From: an uncultured Granulosicoccaceae bacterium
GTDB taxonomy: Bacteria; Pseudomonadota; Gammaproteobacteria; Granulosicoccales; Granulosicoccaceae
Direction of reading: 5' to 3'
DNA length: 32,530 nt
NCBI GenBank assembly: GCA_938035125.1
Contig: CALHNS010000057.1
Coordinates: 1 to 32,530 of the forward strand
Shown: piece by piece, positions 8,460 through 16,526 of the stretch
How the letters are laid out: every line of letters starts with the position of its first letter
How positions within the stretch are numbered: the first letter of the stretch is position 1
Position numbers and translations under genes: made by a program
Notes under the pieces: generated by a model
Databases searched by the model: none
Seen by the model: only the letters and a program-made list of their open reading frames with translations
What the model was told of the DNA's origin: nothing

Positions 8460-8499
8460 AGTTTCTGAATTTTCAGTAAATTCTGAAATTACAGAAACT
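8460..8499. promoter_or_regulatory. 40-bp dyad, likely operator of the GbsR/MarR-type regulator
   Basis: A dyad centred between 8479 and 8480 pairs at 16 of 20 positions. Outer arms are AGTTTCTG and CAGAAACT; inner arms are TTTCAG and CTGAAA. It ends 18 bp before the regulator start codon. Nested half-sites of this kind suit one or two dimers of a winged-helix MarR/GbsR protein, and the position suggests autoregulation of the regulator plus oxidase operon. Confidence 0.65.
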
Positions 8500-8517
8500 A
8501 CTGCAAAAAGATAAATC

Positions 8518-9075
8518 ATGAACTTGCCAGCGCTACAACAAAAATTCGTTATCCACTTCGGCGAGATGGGCGCTCGCTGGGGGATGAACCGAACCGTAGG
8601 GCAAATCTATGCGGTGTTGTTTTTGTCTGAAAATGCTTTATGCGCTGACGAGATTGTCGCGGCATTAGGCGTATCTCGTTCTAACGTGTCCATGGGGTTA
8701 AAAGAACTGCAGTCGTGGCAGTTGGTGCAGTTAGAGCATCAACCCGGCGATCGAAAAGATTTCTTTTCCACACCCGATGATCTTTGGCAGATCGTTATGA
8801 CTTTAGTCGAACAGCGTAAAGCACGCGAGGTTGACCCAACGTTAACCGTATTACGCGATTTGCAAATGGATAGCGATTACAACGAGACCAATGCTTTCGC
8901 TCGCGGCCGAATAGAAGAGGCAACGCGCATGATTGAATTATTTAGCCGCTGGTATGAAGACATGCGCGATGTGGATATTGAGCGCTTGGAACGATTACTA
9001 ACCATGGGTGCAGCCGCTCAGAAGGTGCTGAATTTTAAACCGCGAAAAAAAACCAAAAAGCGTAAGGAGAATTGA
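8518..9075 (+). CDS. GbsR/MarR-family transcriptional regulator
   Basis: This 185-residue DNA-binding protein has a winged helix at about residues 25-85. The recognition part reads CADEIVAALGVSRSNVSMGLKEL and the wing region has HQPGDRKDFF. The N-terminus FVIHFGEMGARWGMNRTVGQIYAVLF is typical of GbsR-like regulators. A C-terminal helical segment probably dimerises and ends in a lysine-rich tail. It is followed after two bases by cydA, so it leads the oxidase operon. A 40-bp dyad just upstream is a likely target. The ligand is unknown; choline or betaine sensing applies only to some GbsR proteins and should not be assumed. Confidence 0.88.
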   Translation: MNLPALQQKFVIHFGEMGARWGMNRTVGQIYAVLFLSENALCADEIVAALGVSRSNVSMGLKELQSWQLVQLEHQPGDRKDFFSTPDDLWQIVMTLVEQRKAREVDPTLTVLRDLQMDSDYNETNAFARGRIEEATRMIELFSRWYEDMRDVDIERLERLLTMGAAAQKVLNFKPRKKTKKRKEN

Positions 9076-9077
9076 AC

Positions 9078-10448
9078 ATGGAAGCCCTATTACTGGCACG
9101 CATTCAATTCGCTGCCAACATATCGTTTCACATTTTATTCCCAACCATCACCATCGCATTAGGTTGGGTATTGTTGTACTTTCGTATCCGCGCCAACAAC
9201 AGTAGCGATCCGGGCTGGATACAGGCCTACCGGTTCTGGGTAAAAGTATTTGCCTTATCCTTCGCCATGGGTGTGGTTTCCGGCATTGTGATGAGCTTTC
9301 AGTTCGGCACCAATTGGCCAGGCTTTATGGAAACTGTTGGCAATATTGCAGGCCCACTGTTGGGCTATGAAGTGTTGACGGCGTTTTTTTTAGAAGCCGG
9401 ATTTTTAGGCATCATGCTGTTCGGTGCGCAAAGGGTTTCTCAACGCATTCACACCTTAGCCACCTTCTTAGTGGCATTCGGAACCACCTTGTCGGCTTTC
9501 TGGATACTGGTGTTGAATTCTTGGATGCACACACCAGCAGGCTTTGAAATGCGTGACGGCGTGGCGTATGCAACCGATTGGTGGGCCATCATTTTCAACC
9601 CTTCTTTGCCCTATAGATTGGTGCACATGTTAGGGGCATCCGCGTTAACTTGTGCTTTCCTGCTGGCGGGAATCAGTTCATTGCGTTGGTTATGGAAAGA
9701 CAACACGCCTGGCATAAAAAAATCGTTACGCACGGGCATTCTGATGGCAGCGGTGGTGTCGCCTATGCAAGTGGTTATCGGTGATCTCCACGGCTTAAAT
9801 ACCTTAGAGCACCAACCTGCAAAGGTGGCTGCGATGGAAGCTAACTGGGAAACCGGTCCCAATGTTCCACTGGTGTTGTTCGGCGTACCCAACGAACAAA
9901 CACGTACTAACGACTTTGAAATCGCCATTCCATCAGGGGCTAGCGTAATCTTGAAACATTCACCTTCGGGTGTAGTGCCTGGGTTAAACGACTTTGTTAC
10001 CGCCGACGGTGGCATCATGCACCCGCCAGTCAAACCGCTGTTCTTTTCATTCCGAATCATGGTGGGCATTGGCGTACTCATGATTCTAGTTAGCTGGTGG
10101 ACAGCACCACAAGTTTGGAAACATAACGAGCCTAAGCGCCTAAACGCTATGGTTTTGGTGGCGATGACATTTGCAGGCTGGATTGCAACCTTAGCCGGTT
10201 GGTATGTAACCGAAATCGGCCGACAACCATGGCTTGTTACCGGCATATTAGATACCGCATCGGCCGCCGCTACGCATCCAGTACCCTTGTTGGGTCTTTC
10301 CTTGGCAACCTATTTAACGGTTTATGCCGCTTTACTGGGTGCGTATATCTACACCTTGTATCACCTCGCGAAAACCACTACCCGTCAAGCTGAGCGAGAG
10401 CTAGACCCAAGTCAATACAAAGGCGCAATAACAGGAGCTTTATCATGA
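9078..10448 (+). CDS. cydA: Cytochrome bd-type quinol oxidase subunit I (CIO-like)
   Basis: This 456-residue inner-membrane subunit oxidises quinol and reduces oxygen. Expected haem ligands are His18, His183 in PYRLVHMLG and Met328 in FRIMVGIG; Glu98 and Glu106 in GYEVLTAFFLEAGF match the conserved proton-path acids. The GRQPW motif is present near the C-terminus. The Q-loop begins GDLHGLNTLEHQPAK and is short, so the protein is about 65 residues shorter than E. coli CydA. These are marks of the cyanide-insensitive-oxidase (CioA) type. The ATG at 9078 is preferred over an upstream TTG because AAGGAGA lies at the right distance. It overlaps the subunit II gene by four bases. Confidence 0.96.
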   Translation: MEALLLARIQFAANISFHILFPTITIALGWVLLYFRIRANNSSDPGWIQAYRFWVKVFALSFAMGVVSGIVMSFQFGTNWPGFMETVGNIAGPLLGYEVLTAFFLEAGFLGIMLFGAQRVSQRIHTLATFLVAFGTTLSAFWILVLNSWMHTPAGFEMRDGVAYATDWWAIIFNPSLPYRLVHMLGASALTCAFLLAGISSLRWLWKDNTPGIKKSLRTGILMAAVVSPMQVVIGDLHGLNTLEHQPAKVAAMEANWETGPNVPLVLFGVPNEQTRTNDFEIAIPSGASVILKHSPSGVVPGLNDFVTADGGIMHPPVKPLFFSFRIMVGIGVLMILVSWWTAPQVWKHNEPKRLNAMVLVAMTFAGWIATLAGWYVTEIGRQPWLVTGILDTASAAATHPVPLLGLSLATYLTVYAALLGAYIYTLYHLAKTTTRQAERELDPSQYKGAITGALS

Positions 10449-11491
10449 TTGAATGGGCTTCCACTACCGAATTATTTTGGGACGACTGGCTACCCATCGT
10501 GTTCTTAGGTTTAATGGGGCTATCCGCATTAATTTATGTTGTGCTCGACGGGTTCGACTTGGGCATTGGCATCCTATCGCCACTTGTGGCCAAGGAGGAT
10601 CGCGATTTGATGATCGCCTCCATTGGCCCGTTTTGGGATGCAAACGAAACGTGGTTGGTGCTGGCCGTAGGGCTGCTGCTGGTTGCGTTCCCAACGGCGC
10701 ATGGTGCCGTGTTAGGCGCTTTATACCTACCCACAACGGCTATGTTAGTTGGACTGATACTGCGTGGTGTAGCGTTCGAATTTCGCATTAAAGGGCCAAT
10801 GAAACACAGAAGGCTATGGGATACCGCTTTCTTTTCTGGCTCTTTAATGGCCACCTTGTCGCAAGGTTACATGTTGGGTTATTACATCCTCGGGTTGCCC
10901 ACGGGTTGGGCCGCGTTTGCTTTTGCGTCACTGGTCGCTGTGGGCTTGAGTTGCGCTTATGTGTTAATCGGCAGCTGTTGGTTAATCGCAAAGAGTGAAC
11001 ATCAATTGCAGCAAACGGCCATACGCTGGGCCATACGTGCCTTGATAGGAACGGCTGCCACCATGGTGCTCATTTCCGCTGCAACACCCCTTGCTAGCGA
11101 ACGAATTTTTAAGGCTTGGTTTAGTTTTCCTAACCTTTTGTGGTTATCACCGATACCCTTTCTAGCTATCGCACTTACTTGGCGTTTGCACACGTTGCTC
11201 AAAGACACTTCGAATGAAACTCACACTGCGCACTGGTATGACAGTGGACGTTGTTGGTCACCGTTCGCCATCACCGCCAGTTTATTTGTCTTAGCGTTTC
11301 TTGGCCTTGCTTACAGTTTTTTCCCCTATGTCGTGCCAGAGTCTTTAACCATTTGGGACGCGGCGGCCTCTCGAGATTCGCTGGCGATAATTCTTGTTGG
11401 AACCGCTATTACCTTGCCGATGATCATTGGTTATTCAATTTTTGCTTATAAGGTTTTTGGTGGCAAGGCAACCCCATTGACTTACAGCTAA
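10445..11491 (+). CDS. cydB: Cytochrome bd-type quinol oxidase subunit II
   Basis: This 348-residue polytopic membrane subunit (about eight or nine spans) partners subunit I. The family signature is clear: VLDGFDLGIGIL near residue 35, then GPFWDANETWLV at about 60-71 and LPTTAMLVGLILRGVAFEFR. Length fits CydB/CioB. Translation is coupled to subunit I by an ATGA overlap. The gene ends only 34 bp before a convergent gene, so no cydX or other small third subunit follows in the operon. Confidence 0.96.
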   Translation: MIEWASTTELFWDDWLPIVFLGLMGLSALIYVVLDGFDLGIGILSPLVAKEDRDLMIASIGPFWDANETWLVLAVGLLLVAFPTAHGAVLGALYLPTTAMLVGLILRGVAFEFRIKGPMKHRRLWDTAFFSGSLMATLSQGYMLGYYILGLPTGWAAFAFASLVAVGLSCAYVLIGSCWLIAKSEHQLQQTAIRWAIRALIGTAATMVLISAATPLASERIFKAWFSFPNLLWLSPIPFLAIALTWRLHTLLKDTSNETHTAHWYDSGRCWSPFAITASLFVLAFLGLAYSFFPYVVPESLTIWDAAASRDSLAIILVGTAITLPMIIGYSIFAYKVFGGKATPLTYS

Positions 11492-11498
11492 GTAGAAC

Positions 11499-11516
11499 CG
11501 GTGTTTATAGGCACCG
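11499..11516. terminator. Weak hairpin between convergent genes
   Basis: A 5-bp stem (CGGTG and CACCG, 8-base loop) lies in the 34-bp gap after cydB. It has no T-run. It may help end transcription from either side but is weak evidence. Confidence 0.3.
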
Positions 11517-11525
11517 CCTATGCGC

Positions 11526-12608
11526 TCAGTTCAAAGCTTGTTGCCCATAAGCAGCCATTCGTTCATTGCGAGTGGCTGCGGGCAGTTTGGCCACATCCGA
11601 TGCCAGCTGATAAAACGCCACCAAATCACTGTCAGCCTCTTCAAACATCGCTCTGAACGCAGGCACGAGCCGTCGATAGGTGGATACACCCAACAAATGC
11701 GCATTGTTTAAGTCTTGCGAAAACCAGCGATCGAAGCCGGTGTAATCGTTCCACGATACTTTAAGGTTTGCGTAGTTGGTTTGCATATCAGCGAACACTT
11801 GCGCTTTCATGGCGCGCAAATCCTCTTCTTCAATATCAGTTTGTTCAAATACAGCCACTAATTCATCACGAGTGGATTTTAGAAGCTCTGCAAAATCGTT
11901 CCCGCGTTGCAGCGATGCGTTGTACGCATCGATTGAATCCTCTTCTCCGCGCGCGCGTAACCAGATACGAAACCCTTCACGTTCAACAAAGGTTGCGAAT
12001 GCCTCATTAAAGGAACTATCGTCTTTGATATACAACACCTGATGAGCCAGCTCATGAAACAACGTGGATACGTATCGGGATTGCCCTCCGCGTAGCATCG
12101 TATCTAGAACGGGATCATCAAACCAACCTAAAGTGGAATAGGCACTTGCCCCACCCACGTTTACATCAAACCCTTCTTTAGCCAATTGAGCAGCGTATTT
12201 TTCAGCACGTGCTTTTTCAAAATAGCCTCGATAACTAACGCAGCCTGCCACGGGAAAACACCAAGTGCGCGCACGCATGGAGAATTCAGGCACCGCAACT
12301 ACATTCCAGGTAACCGCATCACGGCCAGTGGCGGCATAAGTTGAGTAACTTTCGTTCTTTGGTAATCCCAGCTCATCAATGGCAAATTGGCGTGCATCGA
12401 TTAAGGTTTGAAGCTTGAGTTTAAGCTCAGGGTCGGCCTCTTCATCGGCTAAAATTTTAGCAATCGGTTCACGAGCACTCATTAGCTTCAGATGCCCGCC
12501 GATGGCTTGCGAGTAATACCCAACACTGCAACCGGTGAGCAAACACGCACCGGCAAGCGCTGACACGGTTGCCAATAAAAGATACCGCTTTTGAAGCCAC
12601 TTAATCAT
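11526..12608 (-). CDS. Predicted lipoprotein aminopeptidase (COG4324-like)
   Basis: This 360-residue protein belongs to the predicted aminopeptidase family (Aminopep, PF10023). It starts with a lipoprotein signal peptide ending LLTGC, so it should be lipid-anchored in the periplasm. The family region YYSQAIGGHLKLMSAREPI follows directly. A zinc-peptidase HExxH site is visible as HELAHQ in the middle, with a following NEAFATFVE segment giving the likely third ligand. The start at 12608 is chosen because the signal peptide begins there; an upstream in-frame start would run into the cca promoter. It is divergent from cca, with only 23 bp between the start codons. The physiological substrate is not known. 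Confidence 0.9.
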   Translation of the reverse strand: MIKWLQKRYLLLATVSALAGACLLTGCSVGYYSQAIGGHLKLMSAREPIAKILADEEADPELKLKLQTLIDARQFAIDELGLPKNESYSTYAATGRDAVTWNVVAVPEFSMRARTWCFPVAGCVSYRGYFEKARAEKYAAQLAKEGFDVNVGGASAYSTLGWFDDPVLDTMLRGGQSRYVSTLFHELAHQVLYIKDDSSFNEAFATFVEREGFRIWLRARGEEDSIDAYNASLQRGNDFAELLKSTRDELVAVFEQTDIEEEDLRAMKAQVFADMQTNYANLKVSWNDYTGFDRWFSQDLNNAHLLGVSTYRRLVPAFRAMFEEADSDLVAFYQLASDVAKLPAATRNERMAAYGQQALN

Positions 12609-12631
12609 GAGCTCAAGTGTACCATTGGGGC

Positions 12632-13885
12632 ATGAATACACCGTTGGGCAAAAATGTTTACCTAGTGGGTGGTGCAGTGCGGGACAAACGCCTTGGCATC
12701 ACCGTTAAGGATCGTGATTGGGTCGTTGTAGGCTCATCGCCAGAAACGCTTGCCAATGCGGGATACAAACCGGTGGGTAAAGATTTTCCGGTTTTTTTGC
12801 ACCCTGAATCCCACGAAGAATACGCCCTAGCTAGAACCGAAAGAAAATCGGGCCGCGGCTATCACGGCTTTACCTTTAACACCGATTCAGGCGTTACCTT
12901 AGAAGAAGACTTAGAACGACGCGATCTTACGATCAATGCGATGGCAGAAACACTTGACGGGGAATTAATTGACCCTTTCAATGGTGCGAAGGATATTGAA
13001 AATCGTGTTCTGCGGCATGTGTCGGATGCCTTTTTAGAAGACCCTGTACGAATATTGCGGGTGGCAAAATTTATGGCTCGCTTTGCACATCTCGGATTCA
13101 CGGTTGCACCTGATACGGTAAAGCTTATGCAAAGCATGGTGAGCAACGGCGAGGTGGATCACTTAGTACCTGAACGCGTTTGGCAAGAGATGCACAATGC
13201 GCTAGGCAGTACCACTCCGCGAGCATTCATAGAAACCTTGCAAGCCTGCGGAGCTTTGAAAGTTTTATTGCCTGAAGCGAATGCCCTATTCGGTGTGCCT
13301 CAGCGCGAAGAATATCACCCTGAGATTGACACCGGCATTCATACGCTCATGGTTATGGATCAATGTGCGATGCTTGCATCAGGCAATGCAAGCATTGCTT
13401 ATTGCGCGTTGTGCCACGACTTTGGTAAAGCGCTCACACCGACGTCTGAACTGCCTGCACACCGTGGCCATGAAGAACGAGGCGTTGAGCCAACTAACAA
13501 CCTTAGCGATCGACTGCGTGTGCCGAAACAATTTAAACAACTGGCCACACTCGTGACTCGATGGCATTTACATGCTCATAGAGCTTTCGAATTAACCCCA
13601 AAAACGCTGCACAAGTTACTACTGGCCTTAGACGTTATGCGAAAACCTGAACGCTTTGAAGATTTTTTGATGGTGTGCATGTGCGATATGCGCGGCCGCG
13701 GCGGGCAAGAAAATAACGAGTACCCTCAACTGGCCTATTTACAAGGGGCAGCGAAAGCCATTCGATCTGTTGACTCTGGAAAAATCGCTGCCGGTACCGA
13801 AGATAAACTCAACATTCCTGAAGCTATACGGCTAGCCCAAAGGGATGCTTTACAAACTTACACCCGAAAAAACCAACAAAATTAA
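12632..13885 (+). CDS. cca: CCA tRNA nucleotidyltransferase
   Basis: This 417-residue enzyme adds or repairs the 3-prime CCA end of tRNAs. It follows E. coli Cca closely: nucleotidyltransferase motif VYLVGGAVRD, catalytic acids in KDRDW, the RRDLTINAMA segment, the tRNA-binding middle ending RVPKQF, and an HD phosphohydrolase domain (YCALCHDFGKALTP). The HD domain marks the gammaproteobacterial multifunctional form. A GTG five codons upstream is possible; the ATG at 12632 is preferred because it is nearer the conserved domain. Its stop overlaps the stop of the convergent DUF1499 gene by four bases. Confidence 0.97.
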   Translation: MNTPLGKNVYLVGGAVRDKRLGITVKDRDWVVVGSSPETLANAGYKPVGKDFPVFLHPESHEEYALARTERKSGRGYHGFTFNTDSGVTLEEDLERRDLTINAMAETLDGELIDPFNGAKDIENRVLRHVSDAFLEDPVRILRVAKFMARFAHLGFTVAPDTVKLMQSMVSNGEVDHLVPERVWQEMHNALGSTTPRAFIETLQACGALKVLLPEANALFGVPQREEYHPEIDTGIHTLMVMDQCAMLASGNASIAYCALCHDFGKALTPTSELPAHRGHEERGVEPTNNLSDRLRVPKQFKQLATLVTRWHLHAHRAFELTPKTLHKLLLALDVMRKPERFEDFLMVCMCDMRGRGGQENNEYPQLAYLQGAAKAIRSVDSGKIAAGTEDKLNIPEAIRLAQRDALQTYTRKNQQN

Positions 13886-14367
13886 GGGTTTAGTATTTCG
13901 CGAAGCCTTGCGACTCGTTTAGCGTTTACGCCAAAATCAGATCGCCCAACGCGAGAGGCAGAACGCACATCAAAAACACCTTTATTGGCATCAAATAACC
14001 ATTCGATGTCGTCTACAAAGCGAAACACTTTGGACGTATAGGTTGCCCACACATACCCTTTACGCTCATCCCTAACCACGCCACCGTCTTCTTTTATTGC
14101 TGACACAATCGCGGCTTGAAAGTCAGTGAGTTCTGCACCTAGGAGTTCAAAAGGTGCGACAAGCTTTTCTGGATTGGTGGCAATGCTACTAACGCAATTG
14201 GGCGTTCGAGGACATTTAACCAACATGGTGGGCACAGATGCGCTTTGTGCCAATGATGCTACACCATCAACCGATGGACCGAAACCTGTAGACGATGCAC
14301 AGGAACTAAGCATTAGACCTCCTACAACAACTAACAACCATGCTTGAACTTTTCGTACACATTTCAT
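13882..14367 (-). CDS. DUF1499-domain lipoprotein
   Basis: This 161-residue protein has a short signal peptide ending LMLSSC, a good lipobox, so it is probably lipid-anchored in the envelope. The rest matches DUF1499: KCPRTPNCVSS near residue 51, an FVDDIEWLFD segment and a C-terminal SRVGRSDFGVNAKRV motif. The function of the domain is not established. Its ATG overlaps the TGA of the DUF3179 gene by four bases, so the two are translated together. Its stop also overlaps that of cca. Confidence 0.88.
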   Translation of the reverse strand: MKCVRKVQAWLLVVVGGLMLSSCASSTGFGPSVDGVASLAQSASVPTMLVKCPRTPNCVSSIATNPEKLVAPFELLGAELTDFQAAIVSAIKEDGGVVRDERKGYVWATYTSKVFRFVDDIEWLFDANKGVFDVRSASRVGRSDFGVNAKRVARLREILNP

Positions 14368-15503
14368 TTAGATGCCTTAACAATGGTTGCATCCGGATCA
14401 AATGCAAGCCATGCGAACGCAAAGTGTACACCCTGATCAATTTGAACTAATTGCTCACCCTTTCTAGGGCCGGTTAACGCCCGCCCTAATGCCGACCATT
14501 CGCTGCCACTTTCTGCATCAACCAACGTACCTTTGTCGTCTATGCTGAGTGTGACCGATTTTCCATTAACAAACGATTCAAAAGCGGCTGCCGATGGCAC
14601 CAAACGCGACGAGGCGATTTTCGATTTATCCAGCGCAGAATTGGCCACCGAGGTTGCAATCACGACCACCTTATCTAACTGCATGATAGGGTCCTTTTCT
14701 AACACCGACAACGGGACTAATTGAAATTGCTTGTCATTGTCATTTTCCGCCACGGCCAACACTCGCTCCATGGGTGGCAATCTTGGATCTAATGGGTCTC
14801 TAAATAGAAATGGCGTGCTGTTGATATCATCGTAACCACGATAGGGGTTATTTCCGTAAGGCCTTTGCACACCGGTATCTTTTGACAATACCTCGCCATT
14901 GGGGAATTCGGTTTTAAACACGTCAAACGATACAATTTGCGAAGGGATCTGCTTGAGTTGAACCCCTGTGAATTCCCCCACAATGCCAACGCCTGTGAAT
15001 TGCTGCCACCAACTTTCAGTTTGCCTGTCGTACATTACTAAATCACTTTTACGCAATCGGCCCGTCGTTCCAAAATCCAAAGCCTGACCATTAACAGTGG
15101 CATCAAAAACTATGGAGGCATTACACAGGGGGCAAAAAGTAACGGTGACAGGTTTTGAATTGATTTTGTCGTTCACAATTTCATGAAAAATCATGATTTG
15201 CAAAGGATAGGCTCTTGCGGTGTCACCCACACGAAGAGATACCACAGGCTCATCGGGCTGCAACCACGCACTGGCTTGCTCATTGGTTTCAAATACGGGA
15301 GCATCAATTGCCGGAATACCATCACGCGGTGGCCCACCTGAAAGTATTTCTGCAGGGTCAATGCTGAGTTTATTAAAGTTGGTTTTTGGAAATTCGCCGC
15401 TAGGCGCTCTGTCACCAAAACCGGGTAACGCCTGCCCCGAAACCAGCGAAGAGAAAGTAAGCGCAACCGCTAACAATGAAATCGACAGTAATTTTCGTTG
15501 CAT
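14364..15503 (-). CDS. DUF3179-domain exported protein
   Basis: This 379-residue protein has an N-terminal signal peptide with cleavage around VSGQALPG. The body matches DUF3179: ARAYPLQIMIFHEIVND, then TFCPLCNASIVFD with a CxxC pair, then SWWQQFTG and a C-terminal HFAFAWLAFDPDA region. The CxxC next to a His-containing motif could bind metal or haem or be redox active, but no activity is established that I know of. It is the first gene of a two-gene operon with the DUF1499 lipoprotein. No clear Shine-Dalgarno precedes the ATG. Confidence 0.87.
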   Translation of the reverse strand: MQRKLLSISLLAVALTFSSLVSGQALPGFGDRAPSGEFPKTNFNKLSIDPAEILSGGPPRDGIPAIDAPVFETNEQASAWLQPDEPVVSLRVGDTARAYPLQIMIFHEIVNDKINSKPVTVTFCPLCNASIVFDATVNGQALDFGTTGRLRKSDLVMYDRQTESWWQQFTGVGIVGEFTGVQLKQIPSQIVSFDVFKTEFPNGEVLSKDTGVQRPYGNNPYRGYDDINSTPFLFRDPLDPRLPPMERVLAVAENDNDKQFQLVPLSVLEKDPIMQLDKVVVIATSVANSALDKSKIASSRLVPSAAAFESFVNGKSVTLSIDDKGTLVDAESGSEWSALGRALTGPRKGEQLVQIDQGVHFAFAWLAFDPDATIVKASK

Positions 15504-15612
15504 GTTTGAATTCGATTAAGCACAGTGAGTCTTTCATAGAGTACTCAATACTCAATTGGGTTCAAAGTAAATTGGGAAAAATATCACAGTGGGCGAATTC
15601 ACCCAATAGGCT

Positions 15613-16047
15613 TTACGCGCGCAACGCTTTGGAACAAACCAACGCTTCGAACCTTTCAATAATATTGCCGAAAAAAGTGTATGACAATGACCAGGCCAGA
15701 AGCACGCCCGAGGCATTGGCCACCATATCCAAAACTTCTAAATGGCGAGAGGGGGTTAAACCTTGCAGTAATTCAATACCTACGCCAAATGCCACCAGCC
15801 CAAGCAACAATAGCAATCGGGCTAAATCATTTTTATACAACTGCGCAAACCAACCCATCAGACCCGCATAGGCGACCCCATGCATAAGCTTGTCACTCCA
15901 CACAAATTCTCGAACTTCGTTAGGCAGTGAGATTAGCGATAGGAACAACACGATCAGCATCATCGCGATGCCAATGGATAACCACAGCCCGGTGTACCGT
16001 AAATGCGGGCTGGCAAAAAAATCTGTTGAACGAAAATCGAATGTCAT
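15613..16047 (-). CDS. VanZ-like membrane protein
   Basis: This 144-residue protein has about four membrane spans and the VanZ-family pattern: SDKLMHGVAYAGLMGWFAQL, a further span, then GIELLQGLTPSRHLEVLDMVANASGVLLAW, where the E-x-x-Q and D-x-x-AN-x-x-G residues are typical. VanZ homologues are widespread and not tied to antibiotic resistance outside the Tn1546 setting; the molecular role is unknown. It lies downstream of the small membrane-protein gene on the same strand, separated by about 100 bp. Confidence 0.82.
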   Translation of the reverse strand: MTFDFRSTDFFASPHLRYTGLWLSIGIAMMLIVLFLSLISLPNEVREFVWSDKLMHGVAYAGLMGWFAQLYKNDLARLLLLLGLVAFGVGIELLQGLTPSRHLEVLDMVANASGVLLAWSLSYTFFGNIIERFEALVCSKALRA

Positions 16048-16151
16048 AGGCTATGAAGGTGCGAACCCAGTCTCAATAAAGGCACCCAGCGGAAATACTG
16101 AAGCGCACAACTTGTTATCGGTCGATGTGACCATTGTGCATTAGAAATCTG

Positions 16152-16517
16152 TCACAAACGTGTGGTAATAAAGACAGAAAGAGTCATCATTACGGCAATT
16201 ACAATGTGGCCATAACTTGAGATACGCAGCAGATGCCCACGGGGTAGTTTTTTCCAGTGGGCGTATACCAACTGCAGGGCGCACCAAACCAGCACCACCA
16301 AGGCCACCCAAAGCGCAACCTGTTCAGCTTCTAACGACCATTTAAACTTATCACGCCCCTCTAATATCCACCCTACTAGGGCAAAGACCATAAAAAAACA
16401 ATTGATTACCACCGGCACCATTAATAATGAGAACAGCAGCACCGGCGGCATTTGATAAGGTTTGCTATGGTGGAGCGTAACGCGATCGATCGCGTTTTCC
16501 TCATTCACTAATGACAT
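16152..16517 (-). CDS. Small three-span membrane protein of unknown function
   Basis: This 121-residue protein has three clear hydrophobic segments: PPVLLFSLLMVPVVINCFF near residues 24-42 running on into the next turn, ALWVALVVLVWCALQLV in the middle, and HIVIAVMMTLSVFI at the C-terminus. Charged loops lie between them. I do not recognise a family. A GGAA Shine-Dalgarno about seven bases before the ATG supports the start. Its start codon lies only nine bases from the start of the divergent exported-protein gene, so promoter and ribosome-site sequences of each gene lie inside the other. Confidence 0.6.
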   Translation of the reverse strand: MSLVNEENAIDRVTLHHSKPYQMPPVLLFSLLMVPVVINCFFMVFALVGWILEGRDKFKWSLEAEQVALWVALVVLVWCALQLVYAHWKKLPRGHLLRISSYGHIVIAVMMTLSVFITTRL

Positions 16518-16526
16518 GTTAATTCC

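Noticed and set aside
9611..10246. Long open frame antisense to cydA (211 codons)
   Set aside because: It lies wholly within cydA, whose haem ligands and family motifs are clear. The antisense translation has no recognisable domain and no ribosome site.
15613..16047. VanZ similarity as a sign of glycopeptide resistance
   Set aside because: VanZ-like proteins are common in bacteria with no vancomycin genes. No vanH, vanA or vanX-like gene is present.
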